A stretch of 13,070 nucleotides of DNA, from NCBI GenBank assembly GCA_028290085.1, contig JAQGKN010000588.1, positions 1 through 13,070 on the forward strand, given 5' to 3'. The stretch comes from Hyphomicrobiales bacterium. Lineage in GTDB: Bacteria > Pseudomonadota > Alphaproteobacteria > Rhizobiales > Beijerinckiaceae. The position numbers were made by a program, and so were the translations under genes. How positions within the stretch are numbered: position 1 is the stretch's first letter; each line of letters begins with the position of its first letter. Shown here one piece after another: positions 6,002-12,763 of this stretch. A model generated the notes under the pieces. It had not been told where the DNA came from. It did no database searches and worked only from the letters and a program-made list of their open reading frames with translations.

Positions 6002-6913
6002 ATGTCGAATATCTACGAAACACCCGCGAGCGCGACCGCCCGCAGCCTTGAAGGTGGAAGCGTATCCGCTGTTTCGTGGGCCGCGATCTTCGCTGGCGCC
6101 ATCGGCGCGGCGGCGATCACACTGGTGCTCATCACCCTCAGCACCGGGCTCGGTTTCGCCTCGATCTCGCCCTTTGCAAATTCGGGCGTCTCGGCATCGA
6201 CATTCACGATTGTCACCGCGGTGTGGCTCATCGTGGTTCACGCGATTGCCGCTGGAATCGGCGGTTATCTCGCGGGACGTTTGCGCACGAAATGGGTCGG
6301 CGTTCACACCGACGAAGTCTATTTCCGCGACACCGCGCACGGCTTCATGTCATGGGCTCTCGGCACTCTGATGGGCGTCCTGCTACTCACCTCGGTCGTA
6401 TCCTCGATCCTCGGTGCGGGCGCGCAGGCAGGCGCAACACTCGCCTCGGGCGCAGCGCAGGGCGCGATGACGGGCGTCGCCGCAGGTGCTGCGGGCTCGT
6501 CGGGCACCTCGAGCTCCCCCGCCGATCCGACGAGCTATTTCGTCGACATGATGTTCCGCAGCGATCGTCCTTCGCCCGATGCCAACGATGCGGCCGTGCG
6601 CACCGAAGTCGGCCGCATCATGGCCAACGCTATCCGCACCGGCGAGCTGCCGGCGGCCGACAAGACCTATGTCGCGCAGGTGATCTCGGCCCGCACCGGC
6701 GTGCCGCAGCCCGAAGCTGAAAAGCGCATCGATGACACGATGGCGAAAGCCAAGCAGGCGGCGACCTCCGCTGCCGACAAGGCCAAACAGGCCGCCGATG
6801 CCGCGCGCAAAGCCGCTTCATACGCAGCCTTGTGGATGGCAGCCGCCATGCTGATCGGCGCATTCTGCGCAAGCATCGCGGCAACCTGGGGCGGCCGCTC
6901 GCGCGATCTCTGA
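6002..6913 (+). CDS. Conserved membrane protein of the type annotated PhnA-like in Rhizobiales
   Basis: A 303-residue inner-membrane protein of unknown function. The start at 6002 is preferred over the ATG at 5996 because GGGGGA (5990-5995) is then about 6 nt away instead of touching the codon. Seen: a span near residues 20-45 (SWAAIFAGAIGAAAITLVL), a second near 65-95 ending GGYLAGRLRTKW, a third near 113-135, and a last span close to the C-terminus. Between the third and last is a soluble stretch, with an Ala/Lys/Asp-rich helical segment near 240-268 that is likely a coiled or amphipathic helix. The RLRTKWVGVHTDEVYFRDTAHGF stretch (parts at about 93-114) is characteristic of this family. 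Despite the name there is no evidence of a phosphonate role. A perfect EcfG-type promoter points to general stress control. Confidence 0.85.
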   Translation: MSNIYETPASATARSLEGGSVSAVSWAAIFAGAIGAAAITLVLITLSTGLGFASISPFANSGVSASTFTIVTAVWLIVVHAIAAGIGGYLAGRLRTKWVGVHTDEVYFRDTAHGFMSWALGTLMGVLLLTSVVSSILGAGAQAGATLASGAAQGAMTGVAAGAAGSSGTSSSPADPTSYFVDMMFRSDRPSPDANDAAVRTEVGRIMANAIRTGELPAADKTYVAQVISARTGVPQPEAEKRIDDTMAKAKQAATSAADKAKQAADAARKAASYAALWMAAAMLIGAFCASIAATWGGRSRDL

Positions 6914-6931
6914 TCCCGCTTCGCTCAATGA

Positions 6932-6960
6932 AAAGGGCCCGCATGCGCGGGCCCTTTTTT
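6932..6960 (+). terminator. Rho-independent terminator after the membrane protein gene
   Basis: An 11-bp perfect stem (AAAGGGCCCGC 6932-6942 with GCGGGCCCTTT 6947-6957), ATGC loop, then a T run to 6960. On the minus strand the stem is followed by C only after TTTT, so it can also serve the convergent amidohydrolase gene, which ends at 6988. Confidence 0.92.
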
Positions 6961-6987
6961 ATTCCTCAGGCTCGCATGGCCTGTGCC

Positions 6988-7869
6988 TCAATCGTCGAAG
7001 CCGTAGAGGCGCGCGGGATTGTCCACGAGAATACGCTGCTGTGTCGCTGCGTCGGGCGCAAACAGCGGGATGAGATCAACGAGATCACCGTCGTTTGGCA
7101 TCGATTTCACATTCGGATGCGGCCAGTCCGTACCCCAGACGCAGCGGTCGGGTGCGGTCTCGATGAGTTTGGCCGCGAACGGCGCCGCGTCGTGGAACGG
7201 AGGGCCCGAAGACGACACGCGCTCGGAACCGCAGACCTTCACCCACGCCTTCTGGTCGTTGCGCATCAGGCTGAGCAGAATGCGGAATGGCTCCTGGTCG
7301 AGGCCGTCGGACGCCTTCACGCGACCCATATGGTCAATGATATAGGGCACCGGCAGCTTGCTCAGCATGCCCGCATATTCCGGCAGGTCGATCGCATCGA
7401 AATGCAGGTTCAGATGCCAACCGAGCGGCGCGATCATCGCCACAACGCGGTTGATCACGGCCATGTCCGGCACGCCGCCCAGATGACGCACGAAGTTGAA
7501 GCGGCAGCCACGGAAGCCGCCCTCATGCAGCACGCGCAACTCACGCTCGCTGATCGTGTCGTCGATATTGGCGACCGCGCGATAAGCACCGTTGCTCAAC
7601 GCGATGGCGTCGAGCGCCACGCGATTGTCGGTGCCATGCGCACTGGCATTGACGATGACGGCGCGCTGAATGCCGAGCTTGGCGTGCAACGCGCGGAACA
7701 TCTCCAGCGGTGCATCGGGCGGCGTATAGGTGCGATCAGGCGCATAGGGATATTTGTCGCCGGGCCCGAAGATGTGGCAATGCGCGTCGCAGGACAACGG
7801 CGGCAGCTTGAATTTCGGCGTCTTGGTATGCGGGTCGGGACCCGGAATCGTCGCGGCATGCGTGGCCAA
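6988..7869 (-). CDS. LigI-like amidohydrolase (2-pyrone-4,6-dicarboxylate lactonase family)
   Basis: A 293-residue cytoplasmic hydrolase of the amidohydrolase superfamily (Amidohydro_2, COG3618). In the best studied member, LigI, it opens the lactone ring of 2-pyrone-4,6-dicarboxylate without a metal. Seen: HxH at H30/H32 in DAHCHIFG, followed by YPYAPDRTYTPP, then Ser76, Arg123, Arg128, His180 in YIIDHMGR, Arg217 and Asp248 in WGTDWPHP. His180, Arg217 and Asp248 fall at the numbers I recall for LigI. The start is a TTG at 7869, as GGAGGA lies 7 nt before it and no in-frame ATG fits. It lies 17 bp after the dehydrogenase gene, clearly the same operon. Lactone or related ester hydrolysis is likely; the exact substrate is not shown. 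Confidence 0.87.
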   Translation of the reverse strand: MATHAATIPGPDPHTKTPKFKLPPLSCDAHCHIFGPGDKYPYAPDRTYTPPDAPLEMFRALHAKLGIQRAVIVNASAHGTDNRVALDAIALSNGAYRAVANIDDTISERELRVLHEGGFRGCRFNFVRHLGGVPDMAVINRVVAMIAPLGWHLNLHFDAIDLPEYAGMLSKLPVPYIIDHMGRVKASDGLDQEPFRILLSLMRNDQKAWVKVCGSERVSSSGPPFHDAAPFAAKLIETAPDRCVWGTDWPHPNVKSMPNDGDLVDLIPLFAPDAATQQRILVDNPARLYGFDD

Positions 7870-7886
7870 AGTCAGTCCTCCGAGTT

Positions 7887-8699
7887 TTAGATACCCGCTT
7901 TGCCGGCACCGCGCTCCTGCGCGGCGGCGACGGCGTTTGCAAGTTCAGGATTCATATCGAGATCGGCGAGCATCATCGCAGCTTCGCGCATTTCCGCGCC
8001 GCGACGTACGCCATGCTGGCGCACACGGCCTCCCATCGCAACCGCGAGCGCCTGCCAGTCAATCGAGGGATAGCTCTCGTCGAGGCTACCGTAAACCTCG
8101 TCCTCGACGTTCCACGATTTCGCGGCCTTCGCACAGTCGACAATCAGCGCTTCGATCCCCTTGATCATGATCGAGCGGCAGAGCTTCATCGCCGAGGCGC
8201 GCCCGAACTCTTCCGAGACCGGGCGGATGTTCATGCCCAGAGCGTTGAGACGCGGCGCCAGATCGCGCGCCGCCGGGCCTCCACCGAGGATCGGCACGCG
8301 AAGCCCTGGCCCCGGAACGGGCGCCATGACGGCACCCTCGACATAGGAGGCACCGGCCGCCTGCACGGTCTTGGCGGCCTGCGTCTTCGTGCCGGGCGAC
8401 GCGGAATTGATATCGAAGAAAATCCGGCCAGGGATCAGGTAGGAAGCCGCATCTTTCGCGGCATCCAGCACGGACGCCGCCGTGACGGCGGAAATAATGA
8501 CGTCGGCGCCTTCGGCAGCAGCGCGCCCGCTTTCCGCCAGCACCACGCCATCCTTCGCCGCGACCGCGCGCAGGGCGTCGGCACGTCCCGGCTGATCCAC
8601 AAGAATGTCGTATGCGTGCACAGACTTGGCGCCACCTGCGAGCAATTCGCGCGCAAAAATCTGGCCGACTTCACCATATCCGATGAGTGCAATTCTCAT
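7887..8699 (-). CDS. NAD(P)-dependent oxidoreductase, beta-hydroxyacid dehydrogenase-like with DUF1932-type C-terminus
   Basis: A 270-residue cytoplasmic dehydrogenase. The N-terminal Rossmann domain has GYGEVG at 7-12, and Asp31 at the end of the second strand favours NAD. DINSASPGTK at 96-105 is the substrate-loop signature of the 6-phosphogluconate/3-hydroxyisobutyrate dehydrogenase superfamily. Lys172, in RASAMKLCRS, fits the catalytic Lys; the usual Asn a few residues on reads Arg, as in the DUF1932 branch. The all-helical C-terminal half matches that branch. The ATG at 8699 has GGGGAG about 10 nt upstream. It is the first gene of a pair with the LigI-like hydrolase (17-bp gap), and a LysR gene lies 91 bp upstream. 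It probably oxidises or reduces a hydroxy acid in the same pathway. Confidence 0.88.
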   Translation of the reverse strand: MRIALIGYGEVGQIFARELLAGGAKSVHAYDILVDQPGRADALRAVAAKDGVVLAESGRAAAEGADVIISAVTAASVLDAAKDAASYLIPGRIFFDINSASPGTKTQAAKTVQAAGASYVEGAVMAPVPGPGLRVPILGGGPAARDLAPRLNALGMNIRPVSEEFGRASAMKLCRSIMIKGIEALIVDCAKAAKSWNVEDEVYGSLDESYPSIDWQALAVAMGGRVRQHGVRRGAEMREAAMMLADLDMNPELANAVAAAQERGAGKAGI

Positions 8700-8758
8700 G
8701 GCGTTCCACGCTCCCCGTTCTCTCGCGGCACGATGCGCCGCGTAGAAAGGCGACGCAA

Positions 8759-8781
8759 ATGACTGGTTTTCTCCAATTCAT
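8759..8781 (-). promoter_or_regulatory. Candidate LysR operator before the dehydrogenase-amidohydrolase pair
   Basis: An interrupted dyad, with ATGA and TCAT as its ends, holds a T-N11-A core (8764-8776, TGG-TTTTCT-CCAA on the plus strand). It lies between the LysR stop and the dehydrogenase start, centred about 70 nt before that start, a typical place for activation by a LysR protein. It is a single-site pattern and may be chance. Confidence 0.35.
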
Positions 8782-8790
8782 GAGCAAGGT

Positions 8791-9735
8791 TCAGGCAGAT
8801 CGCAGCCGCGATACGACGGGCTTCATGCGCGCGAGGCCATCGGCTCGCACCAGCAGCTCCATGGTACGGCGCAAATCTTCAGCCGCCGGGCTCAAGGGGC
8901 GCCCGCGCGCGCTGACGAGACCGATGGTGCGCGTGATGCCCGGATTATGCAGCGGTAGCGCGACGAGTTCGCTCATATCGACACCGTCAATGGCGAGGCG
9001 AGGAATGATGGTCAGGCCGACGCCCGCCGTCACCATGGCAACCGCGGTGGCAATGTGAAGCACCTCCCAGCGCCAGTCGAGCTGGTCGCGGCGCGGCCCC
9101 AGTGCATCGTCGATGAGCAGGCGATTGCCCGCTTGCCGGCTGGTGCGCACGAGCGGAATGCCCTCCAGCTGGCTCCAGTTGACCTCGCCACCCGCCGCGA
9201 TGGGATGGTTCTTGGGGCAGAGGAGCACGAAAGGCTCCTTCATGAGTGGCTTCACTTCGAGGTCTGGGTGCGTATCGGACGCAAGCGACAAGCCGAATTC
9301 CGCTGTGCCGGTGCGCACCAGCTCGCAGATTTCGGTCGCCGAATTGTCGTAGAGCCGAACCGACACGCTCGGGTGGCTCGCATGAAAATCACGCAACAGA
9401 CGCGGCAGGTAGTGAACGGCCAGCGTCGGCAGGCAGCAAATCGCGATACGCTCCTGCCGCTCACGCCCTTTGTGGCGGATGTCTTCGAACGATGCCGCAA
9501 GTTCGGCGATGATGCGTTGCGCATTGGGCAGCAATTGCGCGCCCGCCTCCGTCAGCGTCACCTGACGCGTGGTGCGGATAAAGAGCTTCAACCCGAGGTC
9601 CTGCTCGAGCTTCTTCATGCGATGGCTGAGGGCGGTCTGCGACAGGTTGAGCTGCGCAGCCGCCCGCTGGAAACTGCCGCGCTCCGCGATGGCGAGGAAG
9701 GCCTGTAGCCCGAGAAAATCAATACGAGCGTTCAT
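8791..9735 (-). CDS. LysR-family transcriptional regulator
   Basis: A 314-residue DNA-binding regulator, the usual LysR length. Seen: the N-terminal winged helix-turn-helix at about residues 21-50 (GSFQRAAAQLNLSQTALSHR, then KKLEQDLGLKLF) and a C-terminal periplasmic-binding-like effector domain from about 90. The start at 9735 (MNARIDFLGLQAFL) is chosen over 9786 because the longer form adds 17 residues foreign to the family and GGAAG precedes the shorter one. It sits in line between a crotonase gene (72 bp upstream) and the dehydrogenase-amidohydrolase pair (91 bp downstream), so it probably controls the latter and perhaps itself. The effector is likely a pathway acid, but is not known. Confidence 0.92.
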   Translation of the reverse strand: MNARIDFLGLQAFLAIAERGSFQRAAAQLNLSQTALSHRMKKLEQDLGLKLFIRTTRQVTLTEAGAQLLPNAQRIIAELAASFEDIRHKGRERQERIAICCLPTLAVHYLPRLLRDFHASHPSVSVRLYDNSATEICELVRTGTAEFGLSLASDTHPDLEVKPLMKEPFVLLCPKNHPIAAGGEVNWSQLEGIPLVRTSRQAGNRLLIDDALGPRRDQLDWRWEVLHIATAVAMVTAGVGLTIIPRLAIDGVDMSELVALPLHNPGITRTIGLVSARGRPLSPAAEDLRRTMELLVRADGLARMKPVVSRLRSA

Positions 9736-9776
9736 GTGTCTTCCACCCGGAGGCCGATGTAATCCCGGCACACCGA

Positions 9777-9791
9777 ATGCAACCATTTCAT
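9777..9791 (-). promoter_or_regulatory. Candidate autoregulatory LysR site
   Basis: ATGCAACCATTTCAT on the plus strand is an imperfect dyad with ATG and CAT ends and a T-N11-A core. It lies 42-56 nt before the LysR start codon, next to the TTCATGAA palindrome at 9787-9794. The fit is weak. It is listed because LysR genes usually repress themselves from such a place. Confidence 0.25.
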
Positions 9792-9807
9792 GAATGAGCG
9801 TGCAAGC

Positions 9808-10587
9808 TCAATCCTTTGCATCTTTCGGCGGATACCAAGCCGGTTGGCGCTTCTCACGAAAGGCGGCGACGCCCTCCAAAGCTTCAGGCGAACGCTCCAG
9901 CCCACGCCGGGCCGGGCCTCCTGGCGGAAACAAGACATCGCGCCGCGGTGTCGAGAGGGCCCCGATGGTCGCCTTCATCTCGGCCGTCGCGCCGGGCGCG
10001 TTGTGCAGGATCGCATCCGCAATTTCTGCCAGTCGGCTGCCGATTGCATCTGTCGAGACAAGCTCATGCACCAGCCCGATCCGTAGCGCGTCCAGCGCCT
10101 GCAAACGCTCGCCGGTCAATCCATAGCGGCGCAGCGCGCGTTGCCCCATGGCGCGGGCGAGCAGGCCCGTCAGTTCCGGTGAAGGCGCAATGCCGACTCG
10201 CAGCTCGGGAATGCCGAAATAAGCGGCCTCCGTCGCCAGCACGAGATCGCAGCAGGCCGCGAGCCCCAGCCCCCCACCCAGGCACCCGCCCTCGACTATG
10301 GCAATCGTCGGCTTCGGGAAACTATCGAGCCGCGCAAGCACTCCATTGAAGGTGAGCCCGCCCTGCCCCGCCTCACCGCGCGATTTCATATCGGCGCCCG
10401 TGCAGAAGTGCCGCCCCGCGGCGCGCAGCACGAGGAGACGTACGGAAGGATCCGCCGCGCTGGCCTCGAAGACCGCACCCAATTCGTCGAGCATCGTCTG
10501 GTCGAAAGCGTTGCCGCGCTCGGGCCTGTCGAGCGTGACGGTCACACATCCGCGCGCATCCTGCGCGATGAGAATTGTCTGCGGCAT
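9808..10587 (-). CDS. Enoyl-CoA hydratase/isomerase family protein, methylglutaconyl-type sequence features
   Basis: A 259-residue full-length crotonase-fold protein. The start ATG at 10587 follows AGAGGGGGG. Seen: FCTGADM at 61-67 and GGCLGGGLGLAACCD at 100-114 for the oxyanion hole, and Glu128 in FGIPELRVG, which matches the first catalytic Glu of classical hydratases. The second catalytic Glu position falls in RALRRYGLTGER and is Arg. Sequences of that form, with RRY.LT.ER and an SPEL-like loop, recall methylglutaconyl-CoA and isohexenylglutaconyl-CoA hydratases, so a branched or dicarboxylic acyl-CoA is possible. It is first in a minus-strand run with LysR and is divergent from a D-2-hydroxyacid dehydrogenase gene with a mirror-image leader. 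Family is sure; the reaction is inferred. Confidence 0.92.
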   Translation of the reverse strand: MPQTILIAQDARGCVTVTLDRPERGNAFDQTMLDELGAVFEASAADPSVRLLVLRAAGRHFCTGADMKSRGEAGQGGLTFNGVLARLDSFPKPTIAIVEGGCLGGGLGLAACCDLVLATEAAYFGIPELRVGIAPSPELTGLLARAMGQRALRRYGLTGERLQALDALRIGLVHELVSTDAIGSRLAEIADAILHNAPGATAEMKATIGALSTPRRDVLFPPGGPARRGLERSPEALEGVAAFREKRQPAWYPPKDAKD

Positions 10588-10611
10588 GTTCCCCCCTCTG
10601 CTTTTTCAGGC

Positions 10612-10640
10612 AGTCTAGGCGAGCACGCGTGGCCCGGCCA
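10612..10640 (-). promoter_or_regulatory. Candidate promoter for the crotonase-LysR run
   Basis: TGGCCG (-35, 10640-10635), 17 nt, TAGACT (-10, 10617-10612), then a leader of roughly 20 nt. The -10 lies in the left repeat arm. Match to sigma-70 consensus is partial, and support comes from the same spacing on the opposite strand. Confidence 0.4.
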
Positions 10641-10648
10641 GCGCCCCA

Positions 10649-10677
10649 TTGCCCGCATCGGCACGGCTCCATAGACT
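10649..10677 (+). promoter_or_regulatory. Candidate promoter for the D-2-hydroxyacid dehydrogenase gene
   Basis: TTGCCC (-35, 10649-10654), 17 nt, TAGACT (-10, 10672-10677) in the right repeat arm. This is the counterpart of the minus-strand promoter, so the two promoters would fire back to back from the 54-bp centre. Confidence 0.42.
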
Positions 10678-10701
10678 GCCTGACAAAGCGGAGGACGCCT
10701 C

Positions 10702-11661
10702 ATGATGCGCATTGCCATTCTCGACGATTACCAGCGCCTGTCCCTCAAACTGGCTGATTGGTCGCGCGTCCAGGCGCAATGCGAGATCACCGTTTTCGAC
10801 CAGAACATCGGCAGCATCGACGAGGCAGCGCGCCTGCTCGCACCCTTCGACATCCTGATCGTGATGCGCGAGCGCATGCCGGTGCCCCGCGCGCTCATCG
10901 AGCGGCTCCCGAACCTGAAGATGATGGTTTCGACCGGCACCCGCAATCGCGGCCTCGACTCGGCGGCCGCCCGCGAGCGCGGCATCCTTGTGACCCATAC
11001 GACGGGGCTTCACGCCACCGCTACAACACTCGAACTCACCTGGGCGCTGATCCTCGCGGCAGCGCGCAACATTCCCTATGAGGACCGCGTCATGCGCGCG
11101 GGTGGCTGGCAGGAGACGCTGGGCATGCGGCTTGTGGACCGCACGCTGGGCCTCTGCGGCTTCGGCAAGCTCGGCTCGGCGGTTGCCAAGATTGGGCAGG
11201 CCTTCGGCATGAAGACCATTGCCTGGAGCCAGAACCTCGATGCCGCGCGCGCACAGGCAGGCGGCACGGAGCTGGTGAGTAAGCACGAGCTTTTTGCGCG
11301 CTCCGACATCGTGTCTGTGCATCTCGTGCTCAGCGAGCGCACGCGCGGCCTCGTCGGCGCGCCGGAATTCGCCGCCATGCGCAAAGACGCAATTTTCGTC
11401 AACACGTCACGCGGGCCCATTGTCGATGAAGCCGCGCTCGTCGACACCATGCAGCGCAAGGCAATCCGCCGCGCCGCTCTTGATGTCTATGACGTCGAGC
11501 CCCTGCCCAAGGATCATCCCCTGCGCAGCATGGATAATGTCGTTCTGAGCCCGCATCTCGGCTATGCGTCCGAGGACAACGTCCGGCAGTATTATCAGGA
11601 CAGCGTCGAAAACATCGAAGCTTTCCTCGCAGGCAAACCGATCCGGATCGTGGAGGACTGA
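10702..11661 (+). CDS. D-2-hydroxyacid dehydrogenase family protein
   Basis: A 319-residue NAD(P)H-dependent enzyme that interconverts a D-2-hydroxy acid and a 2-keto acid in the cytoplasm. Seen: GFGKLG at 153-158 in the Rossmann domain and the family catalytic triad Arg237 (NTSRGPIVDE), Glu266 (DVYDVEPLP) and His285 (LSPHLGY). The residue after the second strand is Ser176, not Asp, so NADPH use is possible. The start ATG at 10702 has GGAGG 7 nt upstream, and a second ATG follows directly. It is divergent from the crotonase gene and shares a mirror-image leader with it, implying matched expression. It ends 17 bp from the convergent DUF6295 gene. The physiological acid is unknown. Confidence 0.92.
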   Translation: MMRIAILDDYQRLSLKLADWSRVQAQCEITVFDQNIGSIDEAARLLAPFDILIVMRERMPVPRALIERLPNLKMMVSTGTRNRGLDSAAARERGILVTHTTGLHATATTLELTWALILAAARNIPYEDRVMRAGGWQETLGMRLVDRTLGLCGFGKLGSAVAKIGQAFGMKTIAWSQNLDAARAQAGGTELVSKHELFARSDIVSVHLVLSERTRGLVGAPEFAAMRKDAIFVNTSRGPIVDEAALVDTMQRKAIRRAALDVYDVEPLPKDHPLRSMDNVVLSPHLGYASEDNVRQYYQDSVENIEAFLAGKPIRIVED

Positions 11662-11670
11662 TCCGGATCG
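11639..11670. other. Paired palindromes forming a hairpin at the convergent gene ends
   Basis: CGATCCGGATCG (11639-11650) is a perfect palindrome. TGATCCGGATCG (11659-11670) repeats 11 of its bases and contains the dehydrogenase stop codon. The two copies can pair with each other as an 11-bp stem with a loop of about 10 nt. No T run follows. It lies in the only spacer between convergent genes and may act as a weak two-way terminator. Confidence 0.6.
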
Positions 11671-11678
11671 GCGTGCTT

Positions 11679-11933
11679 TCAGCCGTGTTCGGCTTCACCC
11701 GTCGCGAGCGCGCTGAGTATGCGGGCGACCAGTTCGCGCGCAGACTCCGCGCTGAGTTCGACCGCCACACGCTGGCTCGAATCCGGCGAGAGGAAATCGA
11801 TGCTCAGCGCATGGTCGAGGGCCGCGTGGTAGGGGTGGTCGAAATAGACGTTGGCGCTGGTCACGTTGACCCAACCCTCCGGTCCCTTGGCGCTGCCCAC
11901 GACTGCCGTCGTCTCCGTGATGTAGGAACACAT
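11679..11933 (-). CDS. DUF6295-type small conserved protein
   Basis: 84 residues, starting MCSYITETTAVVGSAKGPEG and including VYFDHPYHAALDHALSIDF. These patterns I recognise as the DUF6295 family, whose function is unknown. The start at 11933 is chosen because GAGGAGG lies 7 nt upstream; a start at 11987 would add 18 residues within the upstream gene. No signal peptide or membrane span is seen, so it is likely cytoplasmic. The ribosome-binding site overlaps the stop codon of the dienelactone hydrolase gene, so the two are probably translated as a coupled pair, with this one second. A role alongside that hydrolase is inference from context only. Confidence 0.82.
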   Translation of the reverse strand: MCSYITETTAVVGSAKGPEGWVNVTSANVYFDHPYHAALDHALSIDFLSPDSSQRVAVELSAESARELVARILSALATGEAEHG

Positions 11934-11944
11934 GGCGCGCCTCC

Positions 11945-12691
11945 TCAGTCGAGGTTCTTGTGGAAGAAGGAAATGACCTTCTGCCACCCGTCTTTCGCCT
12001 GTTCAGGACGATAGCCAGGACGGTCTGCTGCGAAGAAGCCGTGTCCGGCACCGTCGTAGCGATGGAACTCGTAATATTTGTGCAAGCTCTTCAGCTTGGC
12101 TTCCAGCGTGTCCACCTGCGCAGGTGACGGGTTCTTGTCGTCGTTTCCAAACAGGCCGAGCACAGGCGCGCGCAATTTCTCGGTGAGATCAATCGGCGCG
12201 ACCGGCCGCTGCGGCGTCAGTTGGGAGGGGTCATCCACGACGATATTGCCGCCCCAGCAATCGACCACGGCATCGACGCCATCGAGCTGGCACGCGGCAA
12301 GGTAGGCGTGACGCCCGCCCGAACAGAAGCCGATGACGCCGACCTTGCCATTGGCCTCCGGCTGCGCGCGAAGGAACGCCATGGCGCCCGCGACATCGCC
12401 GACCACCTGATTGTCATATACACCGCCCGCCGCGCGCGCCTTGGCGGCGAGATCATCGGGCGTACCCGGACCCTCCCGGAAGTAAAGATGCGGAGCAATG
12501 GCTGCAAAGCCGAAATGCGCCAGCTTGCGTGTCGCCTCCATGCACCAGTCGTCCCAGCCCGGCATGTGATGAATCAGCACGACGCCCGGAAACGGCCCGT
12601 CTCCCGTTGGCCTTGCATAATAGGCTTCGCCGACATCGCCCTGATGTGCCTTGAACGACACTATTCCCGCGACCATCCCACGATAGGACAT
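11945..12691 (-). CDS. Dienelactone hydrolase family protein
   Basis: A 248-residue alpha/beta hydrolase, the usual length of the family. The classical member opens dienelactone in chlorocatechol breakdown, but many relatives act on other esters. Seen: nucleophile Cys123 in GFCSGGRHAY, acid Asp185 in FGNDDKNPSP, base His217 in GAGHGFF, and an oxyanion-side HHMPGWDDW near 41-49. The Cys rather than Ser nucleophile is characteristic. The ATG at 12691 is preferred; a GTG at 12703 would add four residues with no ribosome-binding site before it, though GGGAGGG is close (3-4 nt) to 12691. DUF6295 follows 11 bp later. A lactone substrate is plausible, given the LigI-like hydrolase nearby. Confidence 0.9.
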   Translation of the reverse strand: MSYRGMVAGIVSFKAHQGDVGEAYYARPTGDGPFPGVVLIHHMPGWDDWCMEATRKLAHFGFAAIAPHLYFREGPGTPDDLAAKARAAGGVYDNQVVGDVAGAMAFLRAQPEANGKVGVIGFCSGGRHAYLAACQLDGVDAVVDCWGGNIVVDDPSQLTPQRPVAPIDLTEKLRAPVLGLFGNDDKNPSPAQVDTLEAKLKSLHKYYEFHRYDGAGHGFFAADRPGYRPEQAKDGWQKVISFFHKNLD

Positions 12692-12763
12692 GTACCCTCC
12701 CACTTTTTTAAAACCGGCGCGATGCTAAGAGACCTCGCCAAAAAGTCCAGCCCCACCGTTATT

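Larger units (their letters stand above)
10595..10694. repeat. Mirror-image divergent leaders (inverted repeat with 23-nt arms)
   Basis: Arms at 10595-10617 and 10672-10694 are inverted copies, identical at 21 of 23 positions, with 54 bp between them. The core, TAGACTGCCTGA, is perfect. Each arm runs from a TAGACT hexamer through to GAGG of the ribosome-binding site. Each ends exactly 7 nt before its start codon, 10587 (-) or 10702 (+). Only the last 7 nt before the ATGs differ. Confidence 0.93.

Noticed and set aside
6832..7890. A 352-codon plus-strand open frame opposite the amidohydrolase gene
   Set aside because: It runs through a strong terminator and lies antisense to a well-conserved hydrolase. 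The composition is that of a shadow frame.
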